A stretch of 64,000 nucleotides of DNA. Source: CBDCUI01 sp965223115 (GTDB taxonomy: Bacteria > Pseudomonadota > Gammaproteobacteria > UBA4575). Below the pieces are notes generated by a model, which worked only from the letters and a program-made list of their open reading frames with translations, did not search any database and had not been told where the DNA came from. The stretch's first letter is position 1. Each line of letters starts with the position of its first letter. Positions 31,198 to 37,863 of the stretch are shown here, piece after piece. The position numbers and the translations under genes are program-made. Location of the stretch: assembly GCA_965223115.1 (NCBI GenBank), contig OZ244982.1, positions 1,116,001 through 1,180,000 on the forward strand. Reading direction: 5' to 3'.

Positions 31198-32397
31198 TCA
31201 TTTCCATATGAGCTGCCGTTCCCTGAGAATTTCAATTCTCTTTTCTCTCTCAGCTTTCTTGTACAATTCCTCCCTCTTTTCGGCCTCCATTTCCTGTTCG
31301 ACTTTAACTTGTTCCTCGTAGTGAGCCAGCTTCTTATAGTTCGCTCTCGGCACATCCGCTACTTCTTCCTTTTTACCTACCTTCTTAAGCCAGTCCTGAT
31401 ACATGCTCGCTGGTATCGGATATAACCGCTGTTCTTCTTCATAGATGTACCAGTCATGGATATTTGCCATGCGTTTCATTAGCTCGCCTAATTGCCGCTT
31501 AAGAGCACCTCTTAACTGACCTTGTTCTACCTGATCTATCTTTTCATATAGATAATCAGCTTGAGGTAATATTTCAAGTTCAGAAAACATTGAAGGATTG
31601 ACACCTATCCATCGATAGTTCTTTCGAGCCCCAAGCACATCATCAGGTATATGGAAATGGTGTACATAATCAGGATTAGCTTCTTCAAACTCCTTTCGCA
31701 GTTCATTATTTATCTTTCTAGCTCTTGCCTTCTCTTTACTTACCGCTTTCTCATAAGCATGAAATCCCTCATTGATCACTATATCTCGGTATTTACCAAA
31801 CTCAGTAAATCTACCTTCATAACCTTCTCGTTTTTTAACCCAGATTTCCCTTTTTCTTTTCAATTGGGCTTTTAAGTCTTCAACGTCAGTGAATTCAAGC
31901 GTTGATGTCCTATGCCTAAGTCCTGACTTTTCTTTTTGTCCTATAGAAGTCTTACCCGTCTCCTTGTCGTGATTTACTTCAATGTCATAGTCACTGTTAT
32001 ACCACTTACCTTGAAAACTATTAGACAATCTAATCTCGCCATTTTCTAAGTGTTCAATATAAACACCGTCAATGATTTCTTCTTTAACTACATTCTCACT
32101 TGAATCTTGAACTGGCTTTCCATTCCAAACAAAAAACTCTTCGTACTTCTTCTTCATTTCTCTAACCATTCGACCAGTCCATTCCTTACCACGACGAGGT
32201 TTGATATCACTATTCTCGTTTATCTCACTCGCAATAATTGGTGACTCCACTCCTGCTGTACAGATGTATTCAATGATCTCTTGTTCTTCTGGTATTGGTA
32301 CAAGTTCATTGTTTTCCTTCCTCCATCCAAACGATTGTCTGCTTGGTGATGGTATTTTTTTCTTGTCGTAGTTTTCACTATTTTCAAATCTAAACAT
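31198..32397 (-). CDS. Unknown protein with an N-terminal recombinase-like DNA-binding segment
   Basis: Not recognised as a whole. Residues about 20-85 (FGWRKENNELVPIPEEQEII, then ASEINENSDIKPRRGKEWTG, then RMVREM) follow the pattern of the Recombinase domain of large serine recombinases: a G-W/Y start, E-E/I spacing, R-G and W-T...V. However, there is no serine catalytic domain before it. The middle is highly charged, and the C-terminal 60 residues form a long Lys/Glu coiled coil (EEQVKVEQEMEAEKREELYK). The 399 aa lie between the small late genes and the helicase unit. It may be a replication or DNA-organising protein that borrowed a DNA-binding module (inference). Confidence 0.45.
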   Translation of the reverse strand: MFRFENSENYDKKKIPSPSRQSFGWRKENNELVPIPEEQEIIEYICTAGVESPIIASEINENSDIKPRRGKEWTGRMVREMKKKYEEFFVWNGKPVQDSSENVVKEEIIDGVYIEHLENGEIRLSNSFQGKWYNSDYDIEVNHDKETGKTSIGQKEKSGLRHRTSTLEFTDVEDLKAQLKRKREIWVKKREGYEGRFTEFGKYRDIVINEGFHAYEKAVSKEKARARKINNELRKEFEEANPDYVHHFHIPDDVLGARKNYRWIGVNPSMFSELEILPQADYLYEKIDQVEQGQLRGALKRQLGELMKRMANIHDWYIYEEEQRLYPIPASMYQDWLKKVGKKEEVADVPRANYKKLAHYEEQVKVEQEMEAEKREELYKKAEREKRIEILRERQLIWK

Positions 32398-32583
32398 TTC
32401 ACATCATCCTTTGTTACTCAGATGAGTATGCATTATTTAGACTACTTAAACCGTGATAATATTCACTATAGTGTTATAAAACGGCGATTAATGGAAAATG
32501 TGAACTCAATCACAATAAACATATCGACTCTAGCCACTTGTTATGTCTGTTAATTAAACTACTGAAATAGTGGTGAGAGACTG

Positions 32584-32778
32584 TTAAATACAATCTCTCT
32601 TTACTTGTCTACATAGACTAATTACTTGATAACAAAGAGAGACAATTTCAGTGTCATTATCATTAAGATGACTGCGAGCCCACTCTTCTACAATTTGAAT
32701 GTTTCCTCTAAATTCTGCCTTCTTCTGAGCTTCAGTAGTAAATAAGTCTTTAATCGTATTTAGTCTATTCTTTATCAT
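32584..32778 (-). CDS. 64-aa unknown protein, translationally coupled
   Basis: I place the start at ATG 32778, which lies inside the last codons of the upstream gene (overlap 14 bp). Upstream in-frame residues overlap that gene much further and have no ribosome binding site. The product, beginning MIKNRLNTIKDLFTTEAQKK, is helical and mixed-charge. Not recognised; it could be a small subunit working with the upstream product. Confidence 0.45.
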   Translation of the reverse strand: MIKNRLNTIKDLFTTEAQKKAEFRGNIQIVEEWARSHLNDNDTEIVSLCYQVISLCRQVKRDCI

Positions 32779-33106
32779 TAGCTGGAAATGGTAATTCATT
32801 AGCATACTGTGAGAACCTTGGAGCAACTCTACTACTCCCATAGTTCACCTCATGAACTCTTTGGTTGTAGTTAACGTGCTCCTTTAGCACCTTTGCCATG
32901 TCACCAGTGATACCAATATCATTAAAAAACTTTCTCATTTGATCTAACTCGGCTGCAGTAATTTGTTTCTTGCTTGAATTAAGCCTTTTTTTAAAATGAA
33001 GAATTAAGTTGTGATATAGCTCAATTAGATCTACAACCGCTTCAATTGACTTTTCTTCATCGGTTTTGTCCTGGGATTGCTCCAGGGTTTCATTTTGGTT
33101 TTCCAT
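32765..33106 (-). CDS. Small helical protein, possible small-terminase-like packaging protein
   Basis: The 113 aa have an acidic, flexible start (ENQNETLEQSQDKTDEEKS), a helical segment (VVDLIELYHNLILHFKKRL), then KQITAAELDQMRKFFNDIGI and a polar tail. The ITAAELDQMRKFFNDIGI block resembles the A-x-L-x-x-x-R-x-F-L-x-D-x-G/N-I pattern I associate with small terminases of T7-like phages. Without alignment this remains tentative. It lies 2 bp after the 81-aa gene and overlaps the 64-aa gene, so the three are co-translated. Confidence 0.35.
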   Translation of the reverse strand: MENQNETLEQSQDKTDEEKSIEAVVDLIELYHNLILHFKKRLNSSKKQITAAELDQMRKFFNDIGITGDMAKVLKEHVNYNQRVHEVNYGSSRVAPRFSQYANELPFPANDKE

Positions 33107-33108
33107 TG

Positions 33109-33354
33109 TTACTCCGAACGGTAATTGATAGTTTCTTGAAAGGCTTTGATAGCCTCTGTTGGTGTGTCTATAGAGCTCTGTAAGTACTGCGCATAATTGC
33201 GGATAGCTGCTCTAATGAGTTTCGAATATGTTAGATCCAATAACCTCACTCCGTGTTTATTGAGCCATTGGCGGCAATATTCGAGTTCTATGTGAGTGAT
33301 TGAATCTGCTTTGAAATGTTTATTTGTGATGTAAGGTGAATTGGCAGTTGCCAC
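33109..33354 (-). CDS. 81-aa unknown protein, first of a three-gene run
   Basis: Not recognised. The 81 aa are soluble and probably helical: HIELEYCRQWLNKHGVRLLD, then SKLIRAAIRNYAQYLQSSID. The SKLIRAAIRNYAQYL stretch has the spacing of the second helix of ribbon-helix-helix DNA-binding proteins, which is only suggestive. The ATG at 33354 is preceded by AAAGGAGAAG. It is followed after 2 bp by the possible small-terminase gene. Confidence 0.5.
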   Translation of the reverse strand: MATANSPYITNKHFKADSITHIELEYCRQWLNKHGVRLLDLTYSKLIRAAIRNYAQYLQSSIDTPTEAIKAFQETINYRSE

Positions 33355-33692
33355 TAATGACTTCTCCTTTGAATAGGTTTTTTTGTTAAAAAAATTTGCG
33401 TGCCCTTTTGAATATAAAAAGAAAAAGTTCCCCTGTAGCCCTCTCCAGGACTCCTTTAGGACTACAAATGCACTAGAAGTAACTCACTGTAATGGCGCAA
33501 TTGGAAATTTGAATTTGGCTCAGTTCTGACACAGGAACCTCTGAAAGCCGCATAGAATAAGGGAATGCAGCGGTCTACATAGATTGTTGTTGGTGATTGT
33601 AATTGCGAAATTAGGGGACTGAAAGCTTATATCGCTTTGCGTGTTTGCGTGTTGGGCTATGGTATGTATTTAATTATTTAATCTAAAGTTAC
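33355..33692. other. Non-coding region, probable promoter of the three-gene run
   Basis: About 340 bases between two minus-strand genes. It contains T- and A-tracts near 33380, a GTAG/CTAC-bounded stretch near 33436-33472 with AGGACT repeated, and the repeat GCGTGTTTGCGTGTT near 33640. The promoter for the small genes should be here. No gene is supported. Confidence 0.35.
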
Positions 33693-34724
33693 TTATTTGA
33701 ACAAATCTTTAAGTGATAAATCTAGATTAACTTGTAATGAAAATACTTTAGATAGCTTAGTTAGTAATGCTTCACGGGGTTTAAATTTAATATTATTCCT
33801 TGTAATTATTCCTTCTTCTGTTATCTCAACTCCTATATCTCCTTCAACTAACAGGCCTAGCTCTATCAGTTCTTGTATGAGGGATTCTAATTGAAGATTT
33901 TGATCAAGGATTTCTTGATTTCCGAAAGGATGTCCCTCACTAGGTACTTTCTTTATATTATCTATTAAGTAATCAAGCGGATATTTGTTATGCTCAACTA
34001 AACCAAGCGCTAATTGATCTGCTGGAGGGAAAAAGTACTGTAATATATCATGCTCTTCTAATAGTGCTTTAGTGTATTCAACATCAAGCTTAGATTTCAG
34101 AGTTTCAGCTTCATCCTCGGTGAAATTGTATAGAGGTATTGAGCAAACACCCATATTACGATCAGCCTCAACTGGATCAAGCATTTGAAGTTTTGAAACA
34201 TCAAATGTTACTTCTTTGCCATCAGCACCCGGCTTCAAGTCCATTTCAAGAAGTGCTAGCTGTTGTATTAATTCTTTTGCAAATGCGAGAACATTAAGTC
34301 TCATTGCCGCATCTTCACCAAATATAGATTTAGCGCAAAAGTTAGAAGCTTTAGTTAGTGAATCTGATATTTTCTCTTTAAAGGCAGCTTCATTTGCATT
34401 CATCCACTCGAAGTGCTCACTACCAATCTTTGTTGTGCCTAGTGTTTGAGAAAATAATTGTGCCGCAATACTTAAATTGAGAGGAGCTGGTCTAGCAATT
34501 ACAACTTTTGTTGAAGGAATAGCTGCTTGAATATCGCTTTGGGCTAAAGCAGTAGTGCGCGCATCACTTTCACCTGAAATTACTACTACTCTTCTTCTCT
34601 TTTCATCTACACCCAATGCCGTTATAGGATGAGAAAAACCTGAAGCACCACATAAAGATGTAACATCTCTCGGCTCAGCTTCAGTTGCTAAAATTATGTT
34701 ATTCCAAAATTCTGACTTATCCAT
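33693..34724 (-). CDS. Unknown protein near the right end of the element
   Basis: Not recognised. The 343 aa are soluble with no signal peptide. The N-terminal 75 residues (RRVVVISGESDARTTALAQS, then DIQAAIPSTKVVIARPAPLN) look like an alpha/beta fold with a DExD-free, nucleotide- or nucleoside-binding style. The rest is helical with many Leu/Glu, and the C-terminal part (LIQELIELGLLVEGDIGVEITEEGI) could be a winged helix. It stands alone beside the right attachment site, the classic place for cargo such as defence or exclusion genes. That function is only inferred from position. Confidence 0.5.
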   Translation of the reverse strand: MDKSEFWNNIILATEAEPRDVTSLCGASGFSHPITALGVDEKRRRVVVISGESDARTTALAQSDIQAAIPSTKVVIARPAPLNLSIAAQLFSQTLGTTKIGSEHFEWMNANEAAFKEKISDSLTKASNFCAKSIFGEDAAMRLNVLAFAKELIQQLALLEMDLKPGADGKEVTFDVSKLQMLDPVEADRNMGVCSIPLYNFTEDEAETLKSKLDVEYTKALLEEHDILQYFFPPADQLALGLVEHNKYPLDYLIDNIKKVPSEGHPFGNQEILDQNLQLESLIQELIELGLLVEGDIGVEITEEGIITRNNIKFKPREALLTKLSKVFSLQVNLDLSLKDLFK

Positions 34725-34860
34725 AACAGGCAGAGTTAAGAATAAATCTACAATTTTTACTAAGCATATTCATATGCTACTGCAACCTCACCCCATTAAT
34801 TTATGAACAATTTTAAGTTAAGTCTAAAGTAACATTTCTAATCTCATAACATCAAAAAAG

Positions 34861-34886
34861 TGTGCCAATTTTGTGCCAATTGGCAT
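34861..34886 (+). repeat. Integrase arm-type sites, right end
   Basis: TGTGCCAATT at 34861 and again at 34872 (11-bp period), followed by GGCA, which makes the second copy part of a TGCCAATTGGCA palindrome. The same motif and period occur at 19789-19832. These are probably binding sites of the integrase N-terminal domain. Confidence 0.55.
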
Positions 34887-34980
34887 TAGATAAGTTCTTG
34901 AATAACAGTATATAAAGAAAGACAAACAGAGACCCGAAAGTAAGACAAACTATCAGGTGTTAATAATAAATGCCTATATT

Positions 34981-35040
34981 TACTGGCGGAGAGGGAGGGA
35001 TTCGAACCCCCGGACCCTTTCGAGTCAACGGTTTTCAAGA
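34981..35040 (-). repeat. Element attachment-site repeat, right copy (within tRNA-Ser)
   Basis: Perfect 60-bp copy of 19667-19726, covering the 3' half of tRNA-Ser(TGA) up to the anticodon loop. Excision between the two copies would remove 15,314 bp and leave the tRNA intact. Confidence 0.9.
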
Positions 35041-35071
35041 CCGCCGCATTCGACCACTCTGCCACCTCTCC
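34984..35071 (-). tRNA. tRNA-Ser (TGA)
   Basis: The minus strand starts GGAGAGGTGGCAGAGTGG and ends CCTCTCCGCCA. The acceptor pairs GGAGAGG with CCTCTCC, discriminator G and CCA are encoded, and the anticodon TGA is at 35035-35037 in CTTGAAA, with the stem CGGT/ACCG intact. The long variable arm (ACTCGAAAGGGTC region) confirms a class II tRNA-Ser, 88 nt. Its 3' part is supplied by the integrated element. Confidence 0.97.
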
Positions 35072-35150
35072 GGTCAAGCCGGCTAGGATACCTGAATAGT
35101 ACATGGAACTGCTAGACCTCAAATTGTCTAAATTATTAGTACAAATAGTC

Positions 35151-35178
35151 TTGAAAATGGCCGAAATACCATTATGTT
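35151..35178 (+). promoter_or_regulatory. Possible promoter of the Bax-inhibitor-1 family gene
   Basis: TTGAAA at 35151-35156 and TATGTT at 35173-35178 with 16-bp spacing, about 40 bp upstream of the ATG. A reasonable but not strong sigma-70 match. Confidence 0.35.
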
Positions 35179-35216
35179 AATAATATAGACTTTTACATCA
35201 ACGGAGAATTTTCACT

Positions 35217-35888
35217 ATGAATGAAACTCGTTTCACAACGAACAGTATTACCCGTACCAGTGCCCTATCGACAAATAAGGTGCTGCGCAACACCTATGCC
35301 CTGCTTTCAGTAACTTTGATCTTCAGTGCATTGATGGCAATGACATCAACCATGATGAATATTGGTTACGGTGCCAGTTTGGCATGCTCATTTGGAGCAT
35401 TGGCTTTAATTTGGTTTGTATTACCAAGAACGGCTGAATCTGCCACAGGAATTGCGGTGGTATTTGCCTTCACTGGCTTACTAGGATTTGGACTAGGCCC
35501 AATTTTAAACCATTACTTGAATATGACAAACGGTGCCGAACTTATTGCTACTTCAATGGGAGGGACTGCAGTTATATTTCTCGGTCTATCAGGTTATGCG
35601 TTAACCACGCAACGTGACTTCAGTTTTTTAGGTGGGTTTCTATTTGCAGGCTTAATCGCTGTTATTCTCGCGGTGGTTGCAGGAATTTTCCTAAAAATGC
35701 CTGGATTGTGGCTCGCAATTAATGCCGCAGTAATTATGATTTTCAGTGGCTTTATATTATTTGATACCAGCCGAATAATTAATGGTGGTGAAACCAATTA
35801 TATTTTAGCCACGACTTCTATATTTTTGAGTATTTACAATATTTTTACATCTCTATTGCATTTACTTGGATTTGCAGGCAGCGAATAG
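35217..35888 (+). CDS. Bax-inhibitor-1 (TEGT/YccA) family membrane protein
   Basis: Integral membrane protein of the BI-1/YccA family; in E. coli YccA binds and restrains the FtsH protease. Seven hydrophobic segments follow an N-terminal tail (TNKVLRNTYALLSVTLIFSA). The C-terminal part has the family's FDTSRIINGGETNYILATTS, where the Asp is a pH-sensing or calcium-related residue in relatives. The 223 aa are typical. GGAG lies 10 nt before the ATG. A small two-helix membrane gene follows after 9 bp in the same operon. Confidence 0.92.
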   Translation: MNETRFTTNSITRTSALSTNKVLRNTYALLSVTLIFSALMAMTSTMMNIGYGASLACSFGALALIWFVLPRTAESATGIAVVFAFTGLLGFGLGPILNHYLNMTNGAELIATSMGGTAVIFLGLSGYALTTQRDFSFLGGFLFAGLIAVILAVVAGIFLKMPGLWLAINAAVIMIFSGFILFDTSRIINGGETNYILATTSIFLSIYNIFTSLLHLLGFAGSE

Positions 35889-35897
35889 CTCACATAG

Positions 35898-36083
35898 ATG
35901 AGTGGTTTAGAAATAGGCTATGCAATACTAGCCGTAGCTATTCTGATATTTCTCATCCCAAGAGCAAAGTATTGGTTAAAAAACAGCCCAAAAGCGCAGG
36001 CAGGCGACTGGCAAGCTTTCATTTTTCCAGTCACGCTGGTCATCCTGTTTGTAGCGGGACTGATGTGGTTAGTAAGTAGATAG
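35898..36083 (+). CDS. Small two-helix membrane protein
   Basis: Not recognised by family name. The 61 aa have two helices (about residues 5-22 and 43-58) separated by a polar loop (PRAKYWLKNSPKAQAGDWQ). It lies 9 bp after the Bax-inhibitor-1 gene and directly before a terminator, so it is the second gene of a two-gene operon. Confidence 0.65.
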   Translation: MSGLEIGYAILAVAILIFLIPRAKYWLKNSPKAQAGDWQAFIFPVTLVILFVAGLMWLVSR

Positions 36084-36108
36084 AAAAACCTCTTTATATG
36101 AGGTTTTT
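36084..36108. terminator. Bidirectional intrinsic terminator
   Basis: AAAAACCTC-N7-GAGGTTTTT is a perfect 9-bp stem with T-runs on both strands. It ends the Bax-inhibitor-1 operon on the plus strand and can also stop yajQ transcription on the minus strand. Confidence 0.85.
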
Positions 36109-36171
36109 CTATTGTATTTCAAATAGATATTATAACTATATAATGTAACTTATATTAATACTTCGCCATAT

Positions 36172-36654
36172 TTAATCACGAAAATTATTAAACTGAAGAG
36201 GCAAACCGAGATCAGCTTCTTCTAACATACTAATTACCTCCTGCAGATGATCTCGTTTTTTTCCTGTAACTCGCAGCTTCTCGCCTTGGATTGCAGTTTG
36301 AACTTTAATTTTAGAATCCTTAATTAATTTGACCATCTTCTTAGCTGTTTCTTTATTAATTCCCTGCCTAACGGTAACCATTTGCTTTGCCCGCATATTA
36401 GCTTCTTCAAGCTTACCCCTCTCCATGCATGCTACATCAATGCCACGTTTAGCCATTTTCTGTACAAGGATGTCGTAGATTTGATCAACCTGGAACTCTG
36501 ATTGAGCTTCTAGCCTCAAATTATCATTTTCTAGTACAACTTTCGCATCTGAGCCTTTAAAGTCATATCGATTGGCTATTTCGCGATTAGCTTGATCCAC
36601 AGCATTTGTTAACTCATGAATATCTACTTCAGAAACAGTATCAAAAGATGGCAT
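36172..36654 (-). CDS. yajQ: YajQ family nucleotide-binding protein
   Basis: Small cytosolic UPF0234 protein with a tandem ferredoxin-like fold. Members bind nucleotides, and some bind cyclic di-GMP and act on transcription. It begins MPSFDTVSEVDIHELTNAVD and continues REIANRYDFKGSDAKV, the family signature, with VRQGINKETAKKMVKLIKDS in the second half and the terminal LPLQFNNFRD. The 160 aa are exact for the family. Divergent from the DUF423 gene with 40 bp between starts. Confidence 0.95.
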   Translation of the reverse strand: MPSFDTVSEVDIHELTNAVDQANREIANRYDFKGSDAKVVLENDNLRLEAQSEFQVDQIYDILVQKMAKRGIDVACMERGKLEEANMRAKQMVTVRQGINKETAKKMVKLIKDSKIKVQTAIQGEKLRVTGKKRDHLQEVISMLEEADLGLPLQFNNFRD

Positions 36655-36694
36655 TTACTCTGTACCTCCTACTAATTTCAGGCAATATAATGTT

Positions 36695-37069
36695 ATGGCT
36701 AGATTAGCGATCCTTCTTGGTTCCGGCAATGCTGTAATAGCGATTGTTTGTGGTGCTTTTGGTGCACACGCCTTAAGTCATAGCTTGTCAAATAAAATGC
36801 TTTCCATTTTTCACACTGCGGTGGATTACCACTTCTATCATGCATTGGGTTTAATCATTATCGGGATTCTAATGACACAATATAAAAGTGCTCAATTACT
36901 TAAATTTTCAACTGTATTAATGCAACTAGGAATAATCATCTTCTGTGGCAGTCTTTACCTGCTAAGTGTCACAGGAATCAAGTGGTTAGGAATGATCACG
37001 CCTATTGGGGGTTTGGCATTTATTGTTGCTTGGATTTCTGTATTACTTGCTTTTTTAAAAAAGAATTAG
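36695..37069 (+). CDS. DUF423 (YgdD-like) membrane protein
   Basis: Small inner-membrane protein of DUF423; function unknown. The family motif GAFGAHAL is present at residues 21-28, with FHTAVDYHFYHALGLI following. Four hydrophobic helices cover the 124 aa, and PIGGLAFIVAWISVL near the C-terminus is conserved. Convergent with the MOSC gene (10 bp between stops). Confidence 0.9.
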   Translation: MARLAILLGSGNAVIAIVCGAFGAHALSHSLSNKMLSIFHTAVDYHFYHALGLIIIGILMTQYKSAQLLKFSTVLMQLGIIIFCGSLYLLSVTGIKWLGMITPIGGLAFIVAWISVLLAFLKKN

Positions 37070-37079
37070 TTTTTCAAAT

Positions 37080-37589
37080 TTAAAACAGTTTTGTTTGTGC
37101 TGTTTCTTCAATTATTGCTTCTACCGTATCTCCCACATTAATTATCCCGCCTTTAATAACTTTCGCAGTAACTCCCCCATGACCACGCATTGCATTAAAA
37201 CCTCCATAGCCTAATATATGTTCCATTTTACCGCATGGTGCACAGTTTCCTGTGATTTCAATAACTGCTGTATTAATTTTTAACTTATAGTTTTTAAGTA
37301 TATTTAGACTCATTCCAGAAACAACTAAATTACGACGTAATTCTTCAGGAAAAACAGTTTGTCGGTTTGCAAATGAAGCAATCACAGGCAAATATTCTGC
37401 TGGAATTAATGTAATTTGACGCTTACTTCCTTTTCGTAGACCTGCTTTATCACCAACTAAACCATGTCCACACAAAAGCTCTGCTGTTGAAACGTGAATT
37501 ACTGTACTGGACAAATATTGTCTAAGCCCGATCCAATCTATTTTACCTGCACAGGGAAAATGATATTTTATATACGCTTTGTTAAGCAC
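37080..37589 (-). CDS. MOSC-domain protein
   Basis: MOSC domains bind the molybdenum cofactor or act as sulfur carriers. The protein shows GDKAGLRKGSKRQITLIPAE, then FPEELRRNLVVSGMSLN, and the conserved Cys region TGNCAPCGKMEHILGYGGFN followed by RGHGGVTAKVIKGG and VGDTV. The 169 aa make a stand-alone MOSC protein. Which substrate it handles cannot be told. It is monocistronic, converges on the DUF423 gene, and has a candidate small RNA in the region upstream of its start on the opposite strand. Confidence 0.85.
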   Translation of the reverse strand: MLNKAYIKYHFPCAGKIDWIGLRQYLSSTVIHVSTAELLCGHGLVGDKAGLRKGSKRQITLIPAEYLPVIASFANRQTVFPEELRRNLVVSGMSLNILKNYKLKINTAVIEITGNCAPCGKMEHILGYGGFNAMRGHGGVTAKVIKGGIINVGDTVEAIIEETAQTKLF

Positions 37590-37751
37590 GCTGTATGTAT
37601 TGTTATAATCAAATCATGCTGTTTATATAACTACAGATATAGTGTTAATATTCAATAAACGATATTACTATGTGAAGTGCGGCTCATTATATCTGCAAAT
37701 GCCAAATATAATTTATTTTTAACTAGTCGCATAATGCTATAGAATATTTAC

Positions 37752-37847
37752 GTATAGAGTTTCTGTAACTACAGCGTCCCCAAACCTACGTTATTAATTT
37801 GGCGTAGGTCTCGAAGCCAGCGTGCCCCAACCCGCGCTGGCTTTTTT
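37752..37847 (+). ncRNA. Candidate small RNA with intrinsic terminator
   Basis: Between MOSC and serS, both on the minus strand, the plus strand carries a 7-bp hairpin ACCTACG/CGTAGGT (37784-37809) followed by AAGCCAGCG/CGCTGGCTT (37814-37843) and a T-run to 37847. That is a strong terminator with no plus-strand gene before it for 700 bp. The -10-like TATAGA (37738) or TAGAAT (37740) has only a weak -35 partner, so the 5' end is a guess. No known RNA family is recognised. Confidence 0.5.
37814..37847 (+). terminator. Intrinsic terminator ending the candidate small RNA
   Basis: AAGCCAGCG (37814-37822) pairs with CGCTGGCTT (37835-37843) around a 12-nt loop, followed by further T residues. The T-run is present only on the plus strand, so it cannot serve serS. 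Confidence 0.85.
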
Positions 37848-37863
37848 AATTGTGCAAAGAAAA

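Larger units (their letters stand above)
19667..35040. mobile_element. 15.3-kb element integrated in tRNA-Ser, probable T7-like phage satellite or reduced prophage
   Basis: A perfect 60-bp direct repeat (19667-19726 and 34981-35040) corresponds to the 3' part of tRNA-Ser(TGA), the usual result of site-specific integration in a tRNA gene. The right copy completes the functional tRNA; the left copy is the displaced 3' end. Inside are an integrase and excisionase-like gene, matching arm-type motifs near both ends, phage-related genes (gp14-like, scaffold-like, possible small terminase), an SF2 helicase, a repair/mutagenesis cassette and unknown genes, nearly all on the minus strand. No major capsid, portal, large terminase, tail or RNA polymerase gene is seen, so it cannot form virions alone. 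Calling it a satellite is inference from this content. Confidence 0.8.

Noticed and set aside
34886..35122. Open frame across tRNA-Ser on the minus strand (VAEWSNAAVLKTVDSKGSGG)
   Set aside because: It is the translated tRNA gene itself; this peptide is a well-known artefact.
37814..37847. Terminator considered as the end of serS
   Set aside because: The T-run is on the plus strand only; serS is transcribed on the minus strand.
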